In this document: in pieces, positions 1 through 11,346 of the stretch
Numbering within the stretch: position 1 is the first letter of the stretch
Layout of the letters: each line of letters begins with the position of its first letter
Notes under the pieces: model-generated
The model's database searches: none
Seen by the model: only the letters and a program-made list of their open reading frames with translations
What the model was told of the DNA's origin: nothing
Source: Capra hircus
Taxonomy: Eukaryota > Chordata > Mammalia > Artiodactyla > Bovidae
DNA length: 64,000 bases
Direction of reading: 5' to 3'
NCBI RefSeq assembly: GCF_001704415.2
Contig: NC_030836.1
Location: forward strand, 26,200,001-26,264,000
Position numbers and translations under genes: made by a program

Positions 1-16
1 ATCATATAAGTCACAT

Positions 17-222
17 ATGGGCTTTCCTGGAGGCTCAGATGGTAAAGAATCTGCCTGTAATGCAGGTTTGATCCGTGGGTCAGGAAGATCCTCTGGAGAA
101 GGGAATGGCTATCATTCCTGTATTCCTGCCTGGAGAATTTCATGGATAGAGGAGCCTGGTGGTCTACAGTCCATGGGGTCACAAAGAGTCAAACAGGACT
201 GAACAACTAACACTTTCACTTT
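17..222 (+). mobile_element. Bov-tA SINE
   Basis: The element begins with the tRNA-derived head (GGGCTTTCCTGGAGGCTCAG) and continues through the Bov-A body (GGAGAAGGGAATGGC, then TCCATGGGGTCACAAAGAGTC). It ends in the usual CACTTTCACTTTT tail. It is non-coding; short open frames across it are incidental. Confidence 0.93.
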
Positions 223-445
223 TAGGGGCTTCCCAGGTGACACTAGTAAGGAACCCACCTGCCAGTGCAGGAGACAGAAGAGACCTGGATTTGATTCCTG
301 GGTTGGGAAGATCCCCTGGAGGAGGACACATGAGCCCACTCCAGTATTCTTTCCCGGAGAATCCTATGGACAGAGGAGCCTGGTGGGCTACAGTTCAGAG
401 GGTCTCAAGAGTTGGACACGACTCAGGTGATTAGCATGCACGCAT
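223..445 (+). mobile_element. Bov-tA SINE
   Basis: A second Bov-tA lies head-to-tail behind the first: GGGGCTTCCCAGGTGACAC head, GAAGATCCCCTGGAGGAGG middle, GTTGGACACGACTCAG end, then a CATGCACGCATGC stretch. This pair lies outside the duplicated array that starts near 681. Confidence 0.92.
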
Positions 446-680
446 GCAAGCCACACATACAAAAGACAGACTCTTTCCCACATTATCTCCCTGGGTATGA
501 GGGTCAACAATGAGAAGCCAGCCAAAAGAGGGATCTTTAACAGCCTTTAAAGAACAAAAAATTACATTAACAGGACTCATATGCTCTGGATTTTAGCACA
601 CATCAGTAATCAATAGCCTCCATTTCAGTCTCCAAAACCTGTAATAGTCTAACCAGATCCAGGCTAAAAAGCATTCTACT
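446..680. other. Single-copy sequence left of the OR10D array
   Basis: No gene or recognisable repeat is seen. The stretch matches nothing at the equivalent place in the later units, where a Bov-tA and a BovB fragment precede the shared spacer. It therefore marks the left edge of the duplicated array at about 681. Confidence 0.6.
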
Positions 681-2156
681 TTTATGGCAGTAGAAGACAT
701 AGGGGTAGGTATAGTAGAGACTCCTTTCCAATTTCCATCTTTTGAACATTTCTCATATTTTTTTCAACTTGTTTTAACTTTTTCAGCACAGTAAGCTCTT
801 TAAATCATACATTAACCCATGAATTCTACTGCCTAAGACCCCATCTAGCTCTAGCTCTATCTTATTTTATTTTGATCATGACAGGAAGGAGAGGGTGAGA
901 ACCAAAATTTTTTTAAATGAAGGATAAATCTGGGCACTTACAAGGCAAACAGAACATAACTGACTGGTGGTATTGAATTGAATGTTACTTTGCTTTCCTT
1001 CTCTGGAAGAAGGAAGTAACCCTGTCCTGCGAAATTCCCTTCAACTTGCAGTCTGTTGATAGATCTTCAGAATTGTCTTTTTCAATAACTTTCAAATAGA
1101 ATGTCAAAATCTGAGTGTGCTTTTCAGTTTTATAGTAATTTATGTCTGATCTATGAACTGCAATAAATACCAAACACGGGAGATAGTAAGTAGCCTTGGT
1201 CTTCCTTTGGGTATTAATCCCCCGAGTCAGGGTTCTTATTAAGCAAGGGAGAAATTAACTGCTTGATATAATTAGACCTTACCAATGAAACCTAAACAGA
1301 AAGAGAGAGGAGGAAACTGATTAAACAGGGAATCTTTTATGGTTTCCTTATAAAATACACTTCAGTGAATAATCATTTAAAACTTCATTTGGCACATATA
1401 TCACATTTATAGATATATTTACTGGTTTTTCATGTGTATGTGTTGTTTTAATCAATAAATTATTTTACTATTTGTGGCAATGGTATTGATTTATTGCAAG
1501 CAACAGTAACTGGGTTAGCTCAGAAAATTAAAGAAATTGTTGAAAAACTAGGCTCATGGAAGGATAGGAATTAGGGCAGCTCCTCAGCAGTAAGAACTTG
1601 TGGTGCATCCTCTGGGCCCTGCCAGCAGGTGATTCAGCCTCAGCTGCCCATTACTTCTGGGAGCCTCAGATTCAAATCTGATTTTCTTGGCTGAATCTCA
1701 TCCCCACCTCTGTGGCCAGGGTACAGGGTACAGTGGCACAGAAATGGGCAGTCCTCCAAAGGGTAGGGAAAATAGAGGCCTAAGCTAGGAGAAAAGGGAG
1801 GAAGAAGCATGCTAAGAGGTGGAAAAGAATTTTAAGCTATAATTTGAAGTATGTGTTTTATTGTACTTGGCACTTAGTTACGTTATTCTAAGTACATCTG
1901 GAATTTCTGCTTAAAAAGCAAACAATATTTTTATTGCACATCTAACTGATGCTAAAAGGATGTCAAAGTTAATGATTCTACCATCCTATTTATCTCTGAT
2001 TATCTTTAATGCTTTGAAGCATGGTGATTGACTTGAAAAAACTGTACAGACTGTCCAAATAAAAAAGATGGTAACAATGCCTTTGACTAGGGAATAAACA
2101 CCATTAAATTGAGATGTGTAACCATGTGTTTAGGGTTAGGATTAGAGTCAGGAGAG

Positions 2157-2370
2157 GGCTTCCCTAGTGGCTCAGGTGGTAAAGAAACTGCCTACAATGC
2201 AGGATACCTGGATTCAATCCCTGGGTTGGAAAGATCTGGAGAAGGGCATGGCTACCAACTCCAGTATTCTTGCCTGGAGAATTCAATGGGACAGAGGAGC
2301 GTCATGCAGACTCGAGTCATGGGGTCGCAAAGAGCCAGACTTGACTGAGCGACTGTCACTTTCACTACAG
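2157..2370 (+). mobile_element. Bov-tA SINE
   Basis: Complete Bov-tA with a GGGCTTCCCTAGTGGCTCAG head and GAGCGACTGTCACTTTCACT end. No counterpart lies at the equivalent position of U2-U4, so this insertion is private to U1. Confidence 0.93.
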
Positions 2371-3024
2371 TGAGGAAGGCTAGGAAGAAAAAATAAATAG
2401 AAAATGGAAAAGGCATTGAATAACTGGAGGGAAAGAAAGGACGTATAAGAAGGAGGGGTGCTTGGAGGGCTTAAAGCAAGAATAAGGGATAATATGGGAA
2501 TATTCTCATATATCAGAGATGATGAAAGGAAAAAAAGCTGAGGTAAGAGGTTTTGGTGTGTTTATGTAAAAGGTCAAATATGTATTTTAAGAATTTCAGC
2601 AAAATTGCTATATTGAGTATAGCTGCATGATGATTTGAGATGGAATCCTTATCCTATCCACAAAAAGACTGTAAATTTACAGAAATTTACACAACATCCC
2701 TAAGACTTGTTTTACCTCTGTAATATGATCTAGCACTTTTTGTAGATAGACTAGGTAATACTTGTGAAGAAAGTGCATTACACGGTGTTTGGTAATGAGT
2801 TAGGACACAAATGATAACTCCAGGAAGACCCCCTGAAGCCTGCCTTATGCTGGATTTCTGACTCTTCTCTGCCTACACCAGACTGAGGTATTCAACAAAG
2901 TAACAGTGATTTAAGAGTGGGTTCAAGAGTAGATGAAGTTATAAGAAAAAGGAGTGAACTAGAAAACTCAAAAATCCCAGGATATGTGAGAATCAGATAA
3001 GGAGGCTTCTTTGTACTTATTTTT

Positions 3025-3230
3025 GAAAAAGTTTTTATTTTATATTGGAGTATAGTTGATTAACAGTGTTGTGATAGTTTCAGGTGAACAGCAAAGGGAC
3101 TCAGCCATATATATACATGTTTTCATTCTCCCTCAAACTTTTGTCCCGTTCAGGCTACCACGTAACATTGAGCAGAGTTCCCTGTGCTATACAGTAGATT
3201 ATCCATTTTAAATATAACAATGTGTACATG
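3025..3230 (-). mobile_element. Old cetartiodactyl L1 3' end
   Basis: The stretch TATTGGAGTATAGTTGATTA through CCCTGTGCTATACAGTAGAT is the antisense 3' UTR of an older artiodactyl L1. It recurs at 11755 (U2) and 46790 (U4), so it was in the unit before duplication. The family name is inferred from remembered consensus. Confidence 0.7.
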
Positions 3231-4025
3231 TCCTTCCCAAAGGAGCTTCATTTTTAAATGGTGGAAAAACAATATAAAGCATAACATTTACCATCTTAAC
3301 CATTTTAAGTATACAGTTTAGTAGTATTATATGTATTCATTCTACAGTGCAACCAAACTTCAGAACATTTTCATCTTGCAAAAGGAAACTATATATATTA
3401 AACAACAATCTATCTTCCTCTTCCCCAGCTCCTGGGAATCACCTTCCTACCTTCTTATCTGTCGTCTAACTACTCTAAATACCCAGTATAGCTGGAATCC
3501 TACAGTATCTGTCTTTTTGTAGCTGCTTATTTCATTTAACATAATCTCCTCAAGGTTCATCCATCTAGTAGCATCCAATTGTGTCAATTTCCTTCCTTTT
3601 TAAAGTGGGAATAATATTTCATGTATGTATATACCACATTTTGACTATTCATTTATTAATGGACATGAAGAGCTTTCACCTCTTACCTGTCTACTGTGAA
3701 TAATGCTGCTTTGAACATGCCATTCATGTTAAATATGAATATTCAGAACCCTTTTGGATCTATACTCAAAAGTATAATTGGTGAATCATAGGGTAATGTT
3801 AGTTTTAAATTTATATTGAGGAATTTCCACACTGTTTTCCATAGTGGCTGTACCATTTTATAGTTTCCACAAACAGCGCACAATGGTTCCAATTTCTCCA
3901 CATTTCCCCCTCACCTTTTTTTTTAGTAAAAGCCATTTTAATGGCTGTGAGTGACATCTTATTGTGAATTTGATTTGCATTTACCTAGCAGAGTGTCTTT
4001 TAAGTCCTTTACACCATTTTAAATC
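3231..4025 (-). mobile_element. Old mammal-wide L1 (L1M-type) 3' portion
   Basis: Antisense of the ORF2 end and 3' UTR of an ancient L1: CTCAAGGTTCATCCATC, TATACCACATTTTGACTA, GCTGCTTTGAACATG and GTTTTCCATAGTGGCTGTAC occur in the usual order. Equivalent copies lie at about 11951 (U2), 37046 (U3) and 47420 (U4). Heavily decayed and non-coding. Confidence 0.75.
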
Positions 4026-5035
4026 AAGTTACTTGTTTTTTTTAAATTTATTTTTAATTGAAGGAATATTGCTTTACAATATTGTGTTGGTTTCTGCCAT
4101 ACATCAACATGAATCAGCCATAGGTATACATATGTTCTCTCCCTCTTGAGCCTCCTTCCTCCATCCCTCCCCATCCTGTCCCTCTAGGTTGTCACAGAGC
4201 ATCTTTCTGAGCTCCCTGAATCATACAGCAAATTGTCACTGTCTATATATTTCACACATGATAATGTATATGTTTCCATGCTATTCCCTCCATTCGTCCC
4301 ACCACTCATTTCCTGCCTCTGTGTCAATGAGTCTGTTCTCTATGTCTGCATCTCCATTGCTGCCCTGCAAATAGGTTCGTCAGTACCAGCTTTCTAGATT
4401 CCATATATTCTCATGAATATATGAGATGCATTTTTCTCTGAGTTACTTCACTGTGTAGAATAGGCTCTAGGTTCATCCATCTCATTAGAACTGTCTCAAA
4501 TTCATTCTTTTTATGGTTGAGTAATATTCTGTTGTATATATGTAACACAGCTTCTTTATCCATTCATCTGTTGATGGACATAAAGACTGCTTCCATGTGC
4601 TATTGTAAATTGTGCTGCAATGAATATTTCAGAACTTGTGTTTTTTTTTTCAATTATGGTTTTCACAGGGAATATGCCCAGTAGTGGAACTGTTGGATCA
4701 TATGGTAATTTTATTCATAATTTTAAAGGAATCTCCATACTGCCCTATAGAGTATCCATACCAGTTTACATTCCCATGAACAGTACAAGAGGGTTCCCTT
4801 TACTCCACATTCCTCCAAGCCTTCACTGTTATAGATCTTTTGATGATGGCCATTCTGACCAGTGTATGATATCTCATTGTAGTTTTGATTTGCATTTCTC
4901 TAATAATGAGTGATGTTGAGCATTTTTTCATGTGTTTATTAGCCACCTGTATGTATTCTTTAGAAAAATGTCTGTTGAGGTTTTCTGCCCAGTTTTTGGA
5001 ATCAAGTTCTTTGTTTTTGTTGTTGTGCTGTTGAT
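4026..5035 (-). mobile_element. Ruminant L1 3' fragment shared by U1 and U2
   Basis: Antisense L1 3' end starting at a T-rich tail and ATTGAAGGAATATTGC, running to CACCTGTATGTATTC. It splits the older L1. An AATCAAGTT-type sequence lies at both edges (about 4022 and 5000), looking like a target-site duplication. U3 and U4 have this site uninterrupted; U2 has it interrupted. Confidence 0.75.
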
Positions 5036-5044
5036 GGAGTGAGA

Positions 5045-5366
5045 TTTTTTTTTTAATTTTTATTTTTACTTTATTTTACTTTACAATACTGTATTGGTTT
5101 TGCCATACATTGATATGAATCCACCACGGGTGTACATGCGTTCCCAAACATGAACCCCCCTCCCACCTCCCTCCCCATAACATCTCTCTGGGTCATCCCC
5201 ATGCACCAGCCCCAAGCATGCTGTATCCTGCATGCTTGACATAGACTGGCGGACATAGACTGGCGATTCGATTCTTACATGATAGTATACATGTTTCAAT
5301 GCCATTCTCCCAAATCATCCCACCCTCTCTCTCTCTCTCTGAGTCCAAAAGTCCGCTATACACATT
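5045..5366 (-). mobile_element. L1-BT 3' end, truncated
   Basis: Antisense of the last ~300 bp of a young ruminant L1: TTTACAATACTGTATTGGTT, the CCACCTCCCTCCCC stretch, then CATCCCACCCTCTCTC. It contains a small internal tandem duplication (GACATAGACTGGCG twice, near 5237-5265) and a (CT)n run. Private to U1. Confidence 0.85.
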
Positions 5367-5689
5367 TTAAGAACTGGTGTTTGCTTGTGTGTGTGAGCAT
5401 GTATGTTTTAAGTAAAATTTTTTGTTGTGTGCTATACTAAAGTATTAGATAGAGGAAAGATTTAAACTGATTTAACTGTTTTGCAATGACAGCCATCACA
5501 ACACTGATTTGAGAATTGAGAAAAAGTGGTTAGAGTTCATTCAGATTTGGTTTTCACATTTCCTCAACTTTAAGAGGATATGTATTTATTTCAGTGTACA
5601 TGGTTGTTCTGTTTCCCAGTTATTGAAATTATGTTTATGTTCATCATAAATAAAAATGCAATTACATCAAATTTAAAAGGTTAAGTGAT

Positions 5690-5795
5690 ACCCATTCATT
5701 CACTTAATAAACTCATGTATAGCACTTACTAGATCATTGAGCCATGTCCTGTGGATACAACAGTGAATAAGACAAATGTGAGGAAGCATTTTCTA
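5690..5795 (-). mobile_element. L2-like remnant
   Basis: CATTCATTCACTTAATAAAC followed by GTGGATACAACAGTGAATAAG resembles the antisense L2 3' end. Repeated in U2 (about 23005-23105) and U3 (about 38428-38512). Confidence 0.5.
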
Positions 5796-5819
5796 TGATC
5801 TATTTATTCATTTAAAAGG

Positions 5820-6500
5820 GAGTGGAGTTTGGAGGAGAGTGATACGTATATATGAATGGCTGAGTCCCTTTGCTATTCACCTGAAATTATCACAACATAG
5901 TTGACTGGCTATACTCCAACAAAAAATGAAAAAAAAAATTAAAATAAACAAACAAAAAAGAAGAAATAGATTATCTTATGTGCAGAGAAGTAATAGAGAC
6001 ACAGGTATAGAATAGATATATGACTACCAAGTTGAAAATGGGGAGTGGTGGTGGGATGAACTGGGAGATTGGGACTGACATATAAATACTATTGATATTA
6101 TGTTCAAGATATATACCTGATAGGAACCTACACTGTAGCACAGGGAACTCTACTCAGTGCACTGCGGTGACCTAAATGGGAAGGAAATCCAAAAAGGAAG
6201 GGATATATGAATGGATATAAAGAACCCACCTGGCAATGGAGGAGATACAGAAGACATGGGTTTGATCCCTAGGTTAGGAAGATCCCCTGGAATAGGAAAT
6301 GGCAACCCACTCCAGTATTCTTGTCTGGAGAAGCCCATGGACAGAGGAGCCTTGTAGGTTATAGTCCATGGGGTTGCAAAGAGTCGGACATGACTGATGC
6401 AGCTTAGCGCATGCGTGGGTATGGCTGATTAATTTAAGGTACAGAAGAAATGAACACAACCTTGTAAAAAAGCTATATTACAATAATTTTTTTTAAAAAA
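5820..6500 (+). mobile_element. Two adjacent old cetartiodactyl L1 3' ends
   Basis: The first piece (to about 5960) ends GGCTATACTCCAACAAAAAA; the second contains GAACTGGGAGATTGGGACTG and AGCACAGGGAACTCTACTC and ends in an A-rich tail near 6500. Both are sense-strand 3' UTRs of older artiodactyl L1 and recur beside the OR10D copies in U2 and U3. A Bov-tA has landed inside the second one here. Confidence 0.7.
6215..6413 (+). mobile_element. Bov-tA SINE, head shortened
   Basis: Starts within the tRNA-derived part (AAAGAACCCACCTGGCAATG) and runs to GAGTCGGACATGACTGA and TTAGCGCATGCG. It interrupts the old L1 3' UTR; U2 and U3 have the uninterrupted site. Confidence 0.9.
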
Positions 6501-6563
6501 AGAAGAAATAGGAGAATGGTGTTACAAGACAATAAATCTAAAATCCTTCACAAAACTCATAAT

Positions 6564-7495
6564 TTAGTCCAGAGCAGTAAATACTACATTATAGAATATC
6601 CTTTTTAGTGAGCTTTTCACCTCCTTGTTCCTTGAAGAATAGATTAATGAGTTCAGCATGGGTGAGACAATATTATTTAATATTTGCACTGTGGCACTGA
6701 GAAAAGGGTTGGGTGTGGGCTGCAGATAGATGATAATTACAGGTCCATAGGCACAGAGAATGGCAGTGAGGTGGGCACTGCAGGTAGAGAAAGCTTTCTG
6801 CCTGCCCTCTGCAGAACGATCCTCAAAATGGCAATCCCAATGCATGTGTAGGAGACACAAACACTCAACCAAAGCGTTAAAGCCAGAAAGCCAACATTAG
6901 TGGAACCCACTGTCTGGGCCAGGGAGCTATCAGCACAAGCCAGGGGTAAGACAGCAGGAATGTCACAGAAGAAGTGGTCCACTCTATTGGGGCCACAGTA
7001 GGGTAGCTCAAAGGTAAAAGATGTCAGGGTAGTGGCATGAAGACAACCTACCAACCAAGCTGCCATGACCAAACCGACACAGACTCCAGGTCTCATGATG
7101 AGCATATACCTCAGTGGGTGACAGATGGCAACAAAGCGATCATAAGCCATCACAGAATAGAGGCAGCCTTCCGTAGAACCCAGGAAATGATAGAAGAAGA
7201 GCTGAACAGCACATCCCTTATAAGATATGGCTCGGCTCTGGCCAGAGAGATAGAATAGCATCTTGGGACAGGTGACGGAGGGGAACAGCATGTCCAAAAT
7301 CGAGAGGAGTCCCAAGAAGAAGTACATGGGAGTGTGAAGGGTTGAGGAGGAGACAATTGCTAGAAGGATGAGCAAATTTCCCAGCAGGGTGAAGAGGTAA
7401 ATAAATGAGAATATGAGAAGGAGCACAGTCTCCAGTCCCTCTGTCTGAGGTATTCCCAGTAGGATGAACTCATTCAGCTCTGTGTTGTTCCTCAT
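6564..7495 (-). pseudogene. OR10D: Olfactory receptor OR10D-type pseudogene (1-bp frameshift)
   Basis: Class II odorant receptor, a seven-transmembrane GPCR of the olfactory sensory-neuron membrane, on the minus strand. The first frame (ATG at 7495) gives MRNNTELNEF with an N-glycosylation site, the TM1 GN pair, LHTPMYFFLG, MAYDRFVAICHPLRY and the ECL2 cysteine pattern CGPN...CDIP...LAC, as in intact copies. Near 6818 one base is missing relative to both paralogues (GAACGATCC here; GAATGGATCC and GAACGGATCC there). The frame is lost just before the KAFSTCSAHLTAI motif at the start of TM6. The remaining sequence continues intact in the next frame to 6564, including IYSSRNKEVK. Total length is 932 bp against 933 in the third copy. 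No other disabling change is seen, so inactivation looks recent. The OR10D assignment rests on resemblance to human OR10D3 and on OR10G nearby. Confidence 0.88.
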
Positions 7496-7511
7496 GTTCC
7501 TGGGAGGAAGG

Positions 7512-7524
7512 TCTAAGGGAGACA
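7512..7524 (-). promoter_or_regulatory. Candidate 3' splice site upstream of OR10D copy 1
   Basis: Read on the minus strand, GTCTCCCTTAG lies 16-17 nt before the ATG, after a pyrimidine-rich stretch. The same site is kept in the other two OR10D copies. OR coding exons are usually joined to an upstream 5' UTR exon, which I could not locate. Confidence 0.5.
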
Positions 7525-7639
7525 AAAGACCAGAAAGCATGAATGTGGAGGCTGTGACAGACACAATAGACAGAATACCAACACATTCATCGTCACTCTG
7601 AATCCAAAAAGAAATCAATCCTCAGTATTCACTGGAAGG

Positions 7640-7885
7640 ACTGTTGCTGAAGCTGAAAAATTTTGGCCATCTGATCTGAAGAGCCAACTCATTGGAAAAG
7701 ACCCTGATACTGGGAAAGATTGAAGGAAAAAGAAGAGGGTGGCAGAGAGTGAGATGGTTAGATAGTATCAATGACTCAATAGACTTGAACAAATTTTGGG
7801 AGATAGAGGGTAGAGGAGACAGTCATGCTACAGTCTATGGGATGGCATAAGAGTCAGACATGACTTAGTGACACTAACAGCTAGA
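7640..7885 (+). mobile_element. BovB 3' fragment (shared by U1-U3)
   Basis: Degenerate sense-strand BovB 3' end: GCTGAAAAATTTTGGCCATC, AAAAGACCCTGATACTGGG, then GGCATAAGAGTCAGACATGA. Equivalent pieces lie at 24735 and 42020, each just upstream of an OR10D copy, so it was present before duplication. Confidence 0.85.
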
Positions 7886-7954
7886 ACCTTTGTTTAAACA
7901 CCAAGATGATGTTGAGGTTAATTAGAAATTCTACCAAGGACATTGAGGGGCTAG

Positions 7955-8179
7955 GAAGTACTTTTCTGATGGCTCAGTTGTATTGAATTCACCTGCAGTG
8001 CAGGAGAAGTGGGAGACTTGAGTTCAATCCCTGGGTCTGGAAGATCCCCTGGAGAAGGAAATGGCAACCCATTCCAATGTTCCTACTGGGAAAATCCTAC
8101 ACACACTGAAGCCTAGCAAGCTATAGTCTATGGGGTAACGAAAGGGTCAGATAGGACTTAGCGACTAAACTACAACAAC
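7955..8179 (+). mobile_element. Bov-tA SINE (shared by U1-U3)
   Basis: Old Bov-tA with a degraded head (TTTTCTGATGGCTCAG) and GACTTAGCGACTAAACTAC end. Copies at 25075 and 42360 occupy the same site. Confidence 0.88.
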
Positions 8180-8993
8180 TTTATGGCAGTAGACAGCCCA
8201 GGAGTATGCATATTAGAGACTCCTTTCCAATTTTCATTTTTGAACACATCTCATATCTTTTCCAAATTGCTTTAATTTTCCAAAACAGTGAAGTCATCGA
8301 ATCATAGATCAATCCATGAATTCCACTGCCTAAAACCCTATTTAGCTCTAGTTCTGTTCTTACTTTATTTTATTTTGGTGATTATTATGGGTGGGAGAGG
8401 GTGAGAGTCAATATTTTTTAAAAAATATAGCACAAAATTTGGGAACTAACAAGGCAAAGAGGGAACATAACTGGCTGGTGCTATTTGAGTTGAATGTCAC
8501 TTTTCTTTCCTACTGCAGGAAAAGGAAGCAGTCTTGTCCTGCTGAATTTTCATCCGCTTGCAGTCTGCTGGTAGAGCTCCAGAATTCTTCTTTTTTTCCA
8601 TCACTTTCAAACGGAATGTCAAAAATCTCAGTGTGCTTTTCTTTCTTGCAATATAATTTCCTTTTTGACTCTAAGAACTGCAATAATTTTCAAACAAGCT
8701 TTAAGTAACCTTGGTCTTCCTTTGGGTGTTAATCTCCCAAGTCAGAGAGCCTACTAAGCAAGGAAGCAATTAACTGCTTGGTATAATTACACCTTAGCAA
8801 CAAGACAGAAAGAGAAGGAAACTGATTAAAGATGAAATCTTTCATGATTATCTTTGTAAAATACACTTCAGTGGAATAATAATATAATTTAAAAATTCAT
8901 TTGGCACATATATCACATATTTATAGGTACATTTATGTATTTACTGCTTTTTCATGTGTATGTGTTGTTTTAATTAATGAATTATGCTATTTT

Positions 8994-9205
8994 GGGGCTT
9001 CCCTGGTGGGTCAGATGGTAAAGAATCCACCTTCAGTGCAGGAGACCCCAAGTTTGATTCCTGGGTTGGGATTTCCTCTGGAGAATGGAATGGCAACACA
9101 CTCCATTATCCTTGCCTGGAAAATCCAATGGACAGAGGATCCTGATGCCTATAGTGCATGGAGTTGCAAAGAGTCGGACACTACTGAGCAACTAACACAT
9201 AGATA
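8994..9205 (+). mobile_element. Bov-tA SINE
   Basis: GGGGCTTCCCTGGTGGGTCA head to GACACTACTGAGCAACTAAC end, inserted in duplicon spacer; absent from the other units. Confidence 0.92.
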
Positions 9206-9865
9206 TATACATACATATTGTTTTGGTACTTGTGTCAATAGGATTGATTTACTGCAAGAAATAGTAACTGTGGTAGCTTAGAAAACTAAACAAATTGATG
9301 AAAAACTGGGCTCATGGAAGGCTAGGAACTAGGGCAGCTCCTCAGCAGTAAGAACTTGTGGTGCATCCTCAGGGCCCTGCCATCAGCTGATTCAGACTTA
9401 ACCATCCATTGCTTCTGGGAGTCTCAGATTCAAATCTGATTTTTTGGGCTGAATCTCATGCCCAGCTCTATGGACAGGTTATGGGTACAATGGAATAGAG
9501 TTGGGCAGTCCTCCAAAGGGTAGAGGAAATAAAGGCCTAAGCCAGGAGAAAATGGGGAAGAAACATTCTAAGAGGTCATATAGAATTTTAAGCTATAATT
9601 TGAAATTTATTTTTTATAGTAAGTGGCATCTTAGTCGTATTTAGGTAGCTGCATTATTCCAGATACATCTGGAATTTCAATTTGAAAAGTAAACAATAGT
9701 TTTGTTGCACATCTAACTAATGATAAAAGGTTATTAAAGTGAGTATTCCTACCATCCTATTTATCCTTGATTATTTTTAATACTTTGAAGCATGGAGACT
9801 GACTTGAAGAAAACTGTACAATCTGTGCAAATAAAGAAGATGATAACCATACCTTTAACTATGAA

Positions 9866-10347
9866 GCTGTTGTTGTTGTTCAGTCACTCAGTTGTGTCCA
9901 ACTCTTTGTGACCCCATGGACTGCAGCATGCCAGACCTCCCTGTCCCTCATGATCTCCCAGAGTTTGCCAAAGTTCATGTCCATTGCATTCGTGTTGCCA
10001 TCCAGCCATCTCACCCTTTGTTGACACCTTCTCTTGACCTCAGTATTTTCCAGCATCAGGAACTTTTCCAAAAATTGGCAGTTCGCATCAGGTGACCAAA
10101 ATACTGGAGCTTCAGCTTCACCATGGTCCTTCCAATGTGTATTCAGGGTTGATTTCCTTTAAGATTGATTGATTTGATCTCCTTGCTGTCCAAGGGACTC
10201 TCACGAGTTTTCTCTAGCACCAGAGTTTGAAGGCATCATTTCTTTGGCACTCTGGCTTCTTTCTGGTCCATCTCTCATACCATATGTGACCACTGGGAAG
10301 ACCATCGCTTTGACTGTATGGATCTTTGCCAGTAGAATCGAGCCTAG
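9866..10347 (-). mobile_element. BovB 3' end, truncated
   Basis: Antisense BovB 3' region of about 480 bp starting with a (GTT)n-type tail, then TCAGTCACTCAGTTGTG, GTGACCCCATGGACTGC and, further in, CATCGCTTTGACTGTATGGA. Private to U2. Confidence 0.9.
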
Positions 10348-10534
10348 GATGTAAACACCATTAAATTGACCTTGGCCTGTAAGGGTATATGCAGGGTTAA
10401 GGTTAAAATTAGGGTTAGGAAGGCTTGGAAGGAAAATTAAATTAAAAAGATAAGACATTGAGTAATGTGGGGAAAAGATAAGGAGACTGCTTACATGGTT
10501 CGAGGACAGGAATAAGAGATAATATGAGGTATTA

Positions 10535-11080
10535 ATTTTTTTTAAAATTTTTTTTATTTTTAAATTTTAAAATCTTTAATTCTTACATGCGTTCCCAACA
10601 TGAACCCCCTCCCACCTCCCTCCCCACAACATCTCTCTGGGTCATCCCCATGCACCAGCCCAAGCAAGCTGCACCCTACGTCAGACATGGACTGGCGATT
10701 CAATTCTTACATGACAGTATACATGTTAGAATTCCCATTCTCCCAAATCATCCCACCCTCTCCCTCTCCCTCTGAGTCCAAAAGTCCGTTATACACATCT
10801 GTGTCTTTTTTCCTGTCTTGCATACAGGGTCGTCATTGCATCTTCCTAAATTCCATATATATGTGTTAGTATACTGTATTGGTGTTTTCTTTCTGGCTTA
10901 CTTCACTCTGTATAATTGGCTCCAGTTTCATCCATCTCATCAGAACTGATTCAAATGAATTCTTTTTAACGGCTGAGTAATACTCCATTGTGTATATGTA
11001 CCACAGCTTTCTTATCCATTCATCTGCTGATGGACATCTAGGTTGTTTCCATGTCCTGGCTATTATAAACAGTGAAAAAC
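10535..11080 (-). mobile_element. L1-BT 3' end, truncated
   Basis: Antisense L1-BT 3' region: CATGAACCCCCTCCCACC, CAAATCATCCCACCCTC, GGCTGAGTAATACTCCATTG and CATCTGCTGATGGACATC. Private to U2. Confidence 0.85.
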
Positions 11081-11101
11081 AAAGTGAGGTAAGATGTTTT
11101 G

Positions 11102-11155
11102 GGGTGTGTGTGTCTGTGTATTTGTGTGTATGTGTATGTGCTGTGTGTATGTGTA
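11102..11155. repeat. (TG)n microsatellite
   Basis: Interrupted GTGTGTGTG / GTATGTGTATGTG run between the L1 end and an antisense Bov-tA. Such tracts are usually length-variable. Confidence 0.85.
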
Positions 11156-11346
11156 CTCAGTCACTGACTCTTTTTGACTCCATGGACTGTAGCCCACCAG
11201 ACTCCTCTGTCCATGGAATTTCCAAGGCAAGAATACTGGAGTGAGTTGCAATTTCCTCCTCCAGTGGATATTCCTGACCCAGAGACAAAACCTGCATCTT
11301 CTGCACTGCAGGTGGAATCTTTACCACTGAACTGTAGGGAAGCCTT
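11150..11346 (-). mobile_element. Bov-tA SINE
   Basis: Antisense Bov-tA: ACTCAGTCACTGACTC, GGCAAGAATACTGGAGTGAG, ending in the tRNA-derived head TGAACTGTAGGGAAGCC. Confidence 0.88.

Larger units (their letters stand above)
681..8179. repeat. OR10D duplicon, unit U1
   Basis: First unit of the tandem segmental duplication. It starts at TTTATGGCAGTAGA, a landmark repeated near 8180, 25299 and 42577. It holds, in order, a shared spacer, old L1 remnants, an L1 3' fragment, L2-like and old L1 3' pieces, the OR10D pseudogene, a BovB fragment and a Bov-tA. Stretches without a gene or named repeat (681-2156, 2371-3024, 5367-5689) are duplicon spacer that aligns with the other units and shows no coding signal. 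At about 7.5 kb this is the least expanded copy and gives the best idea of ancestral unit length. Confidence 0.85.
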
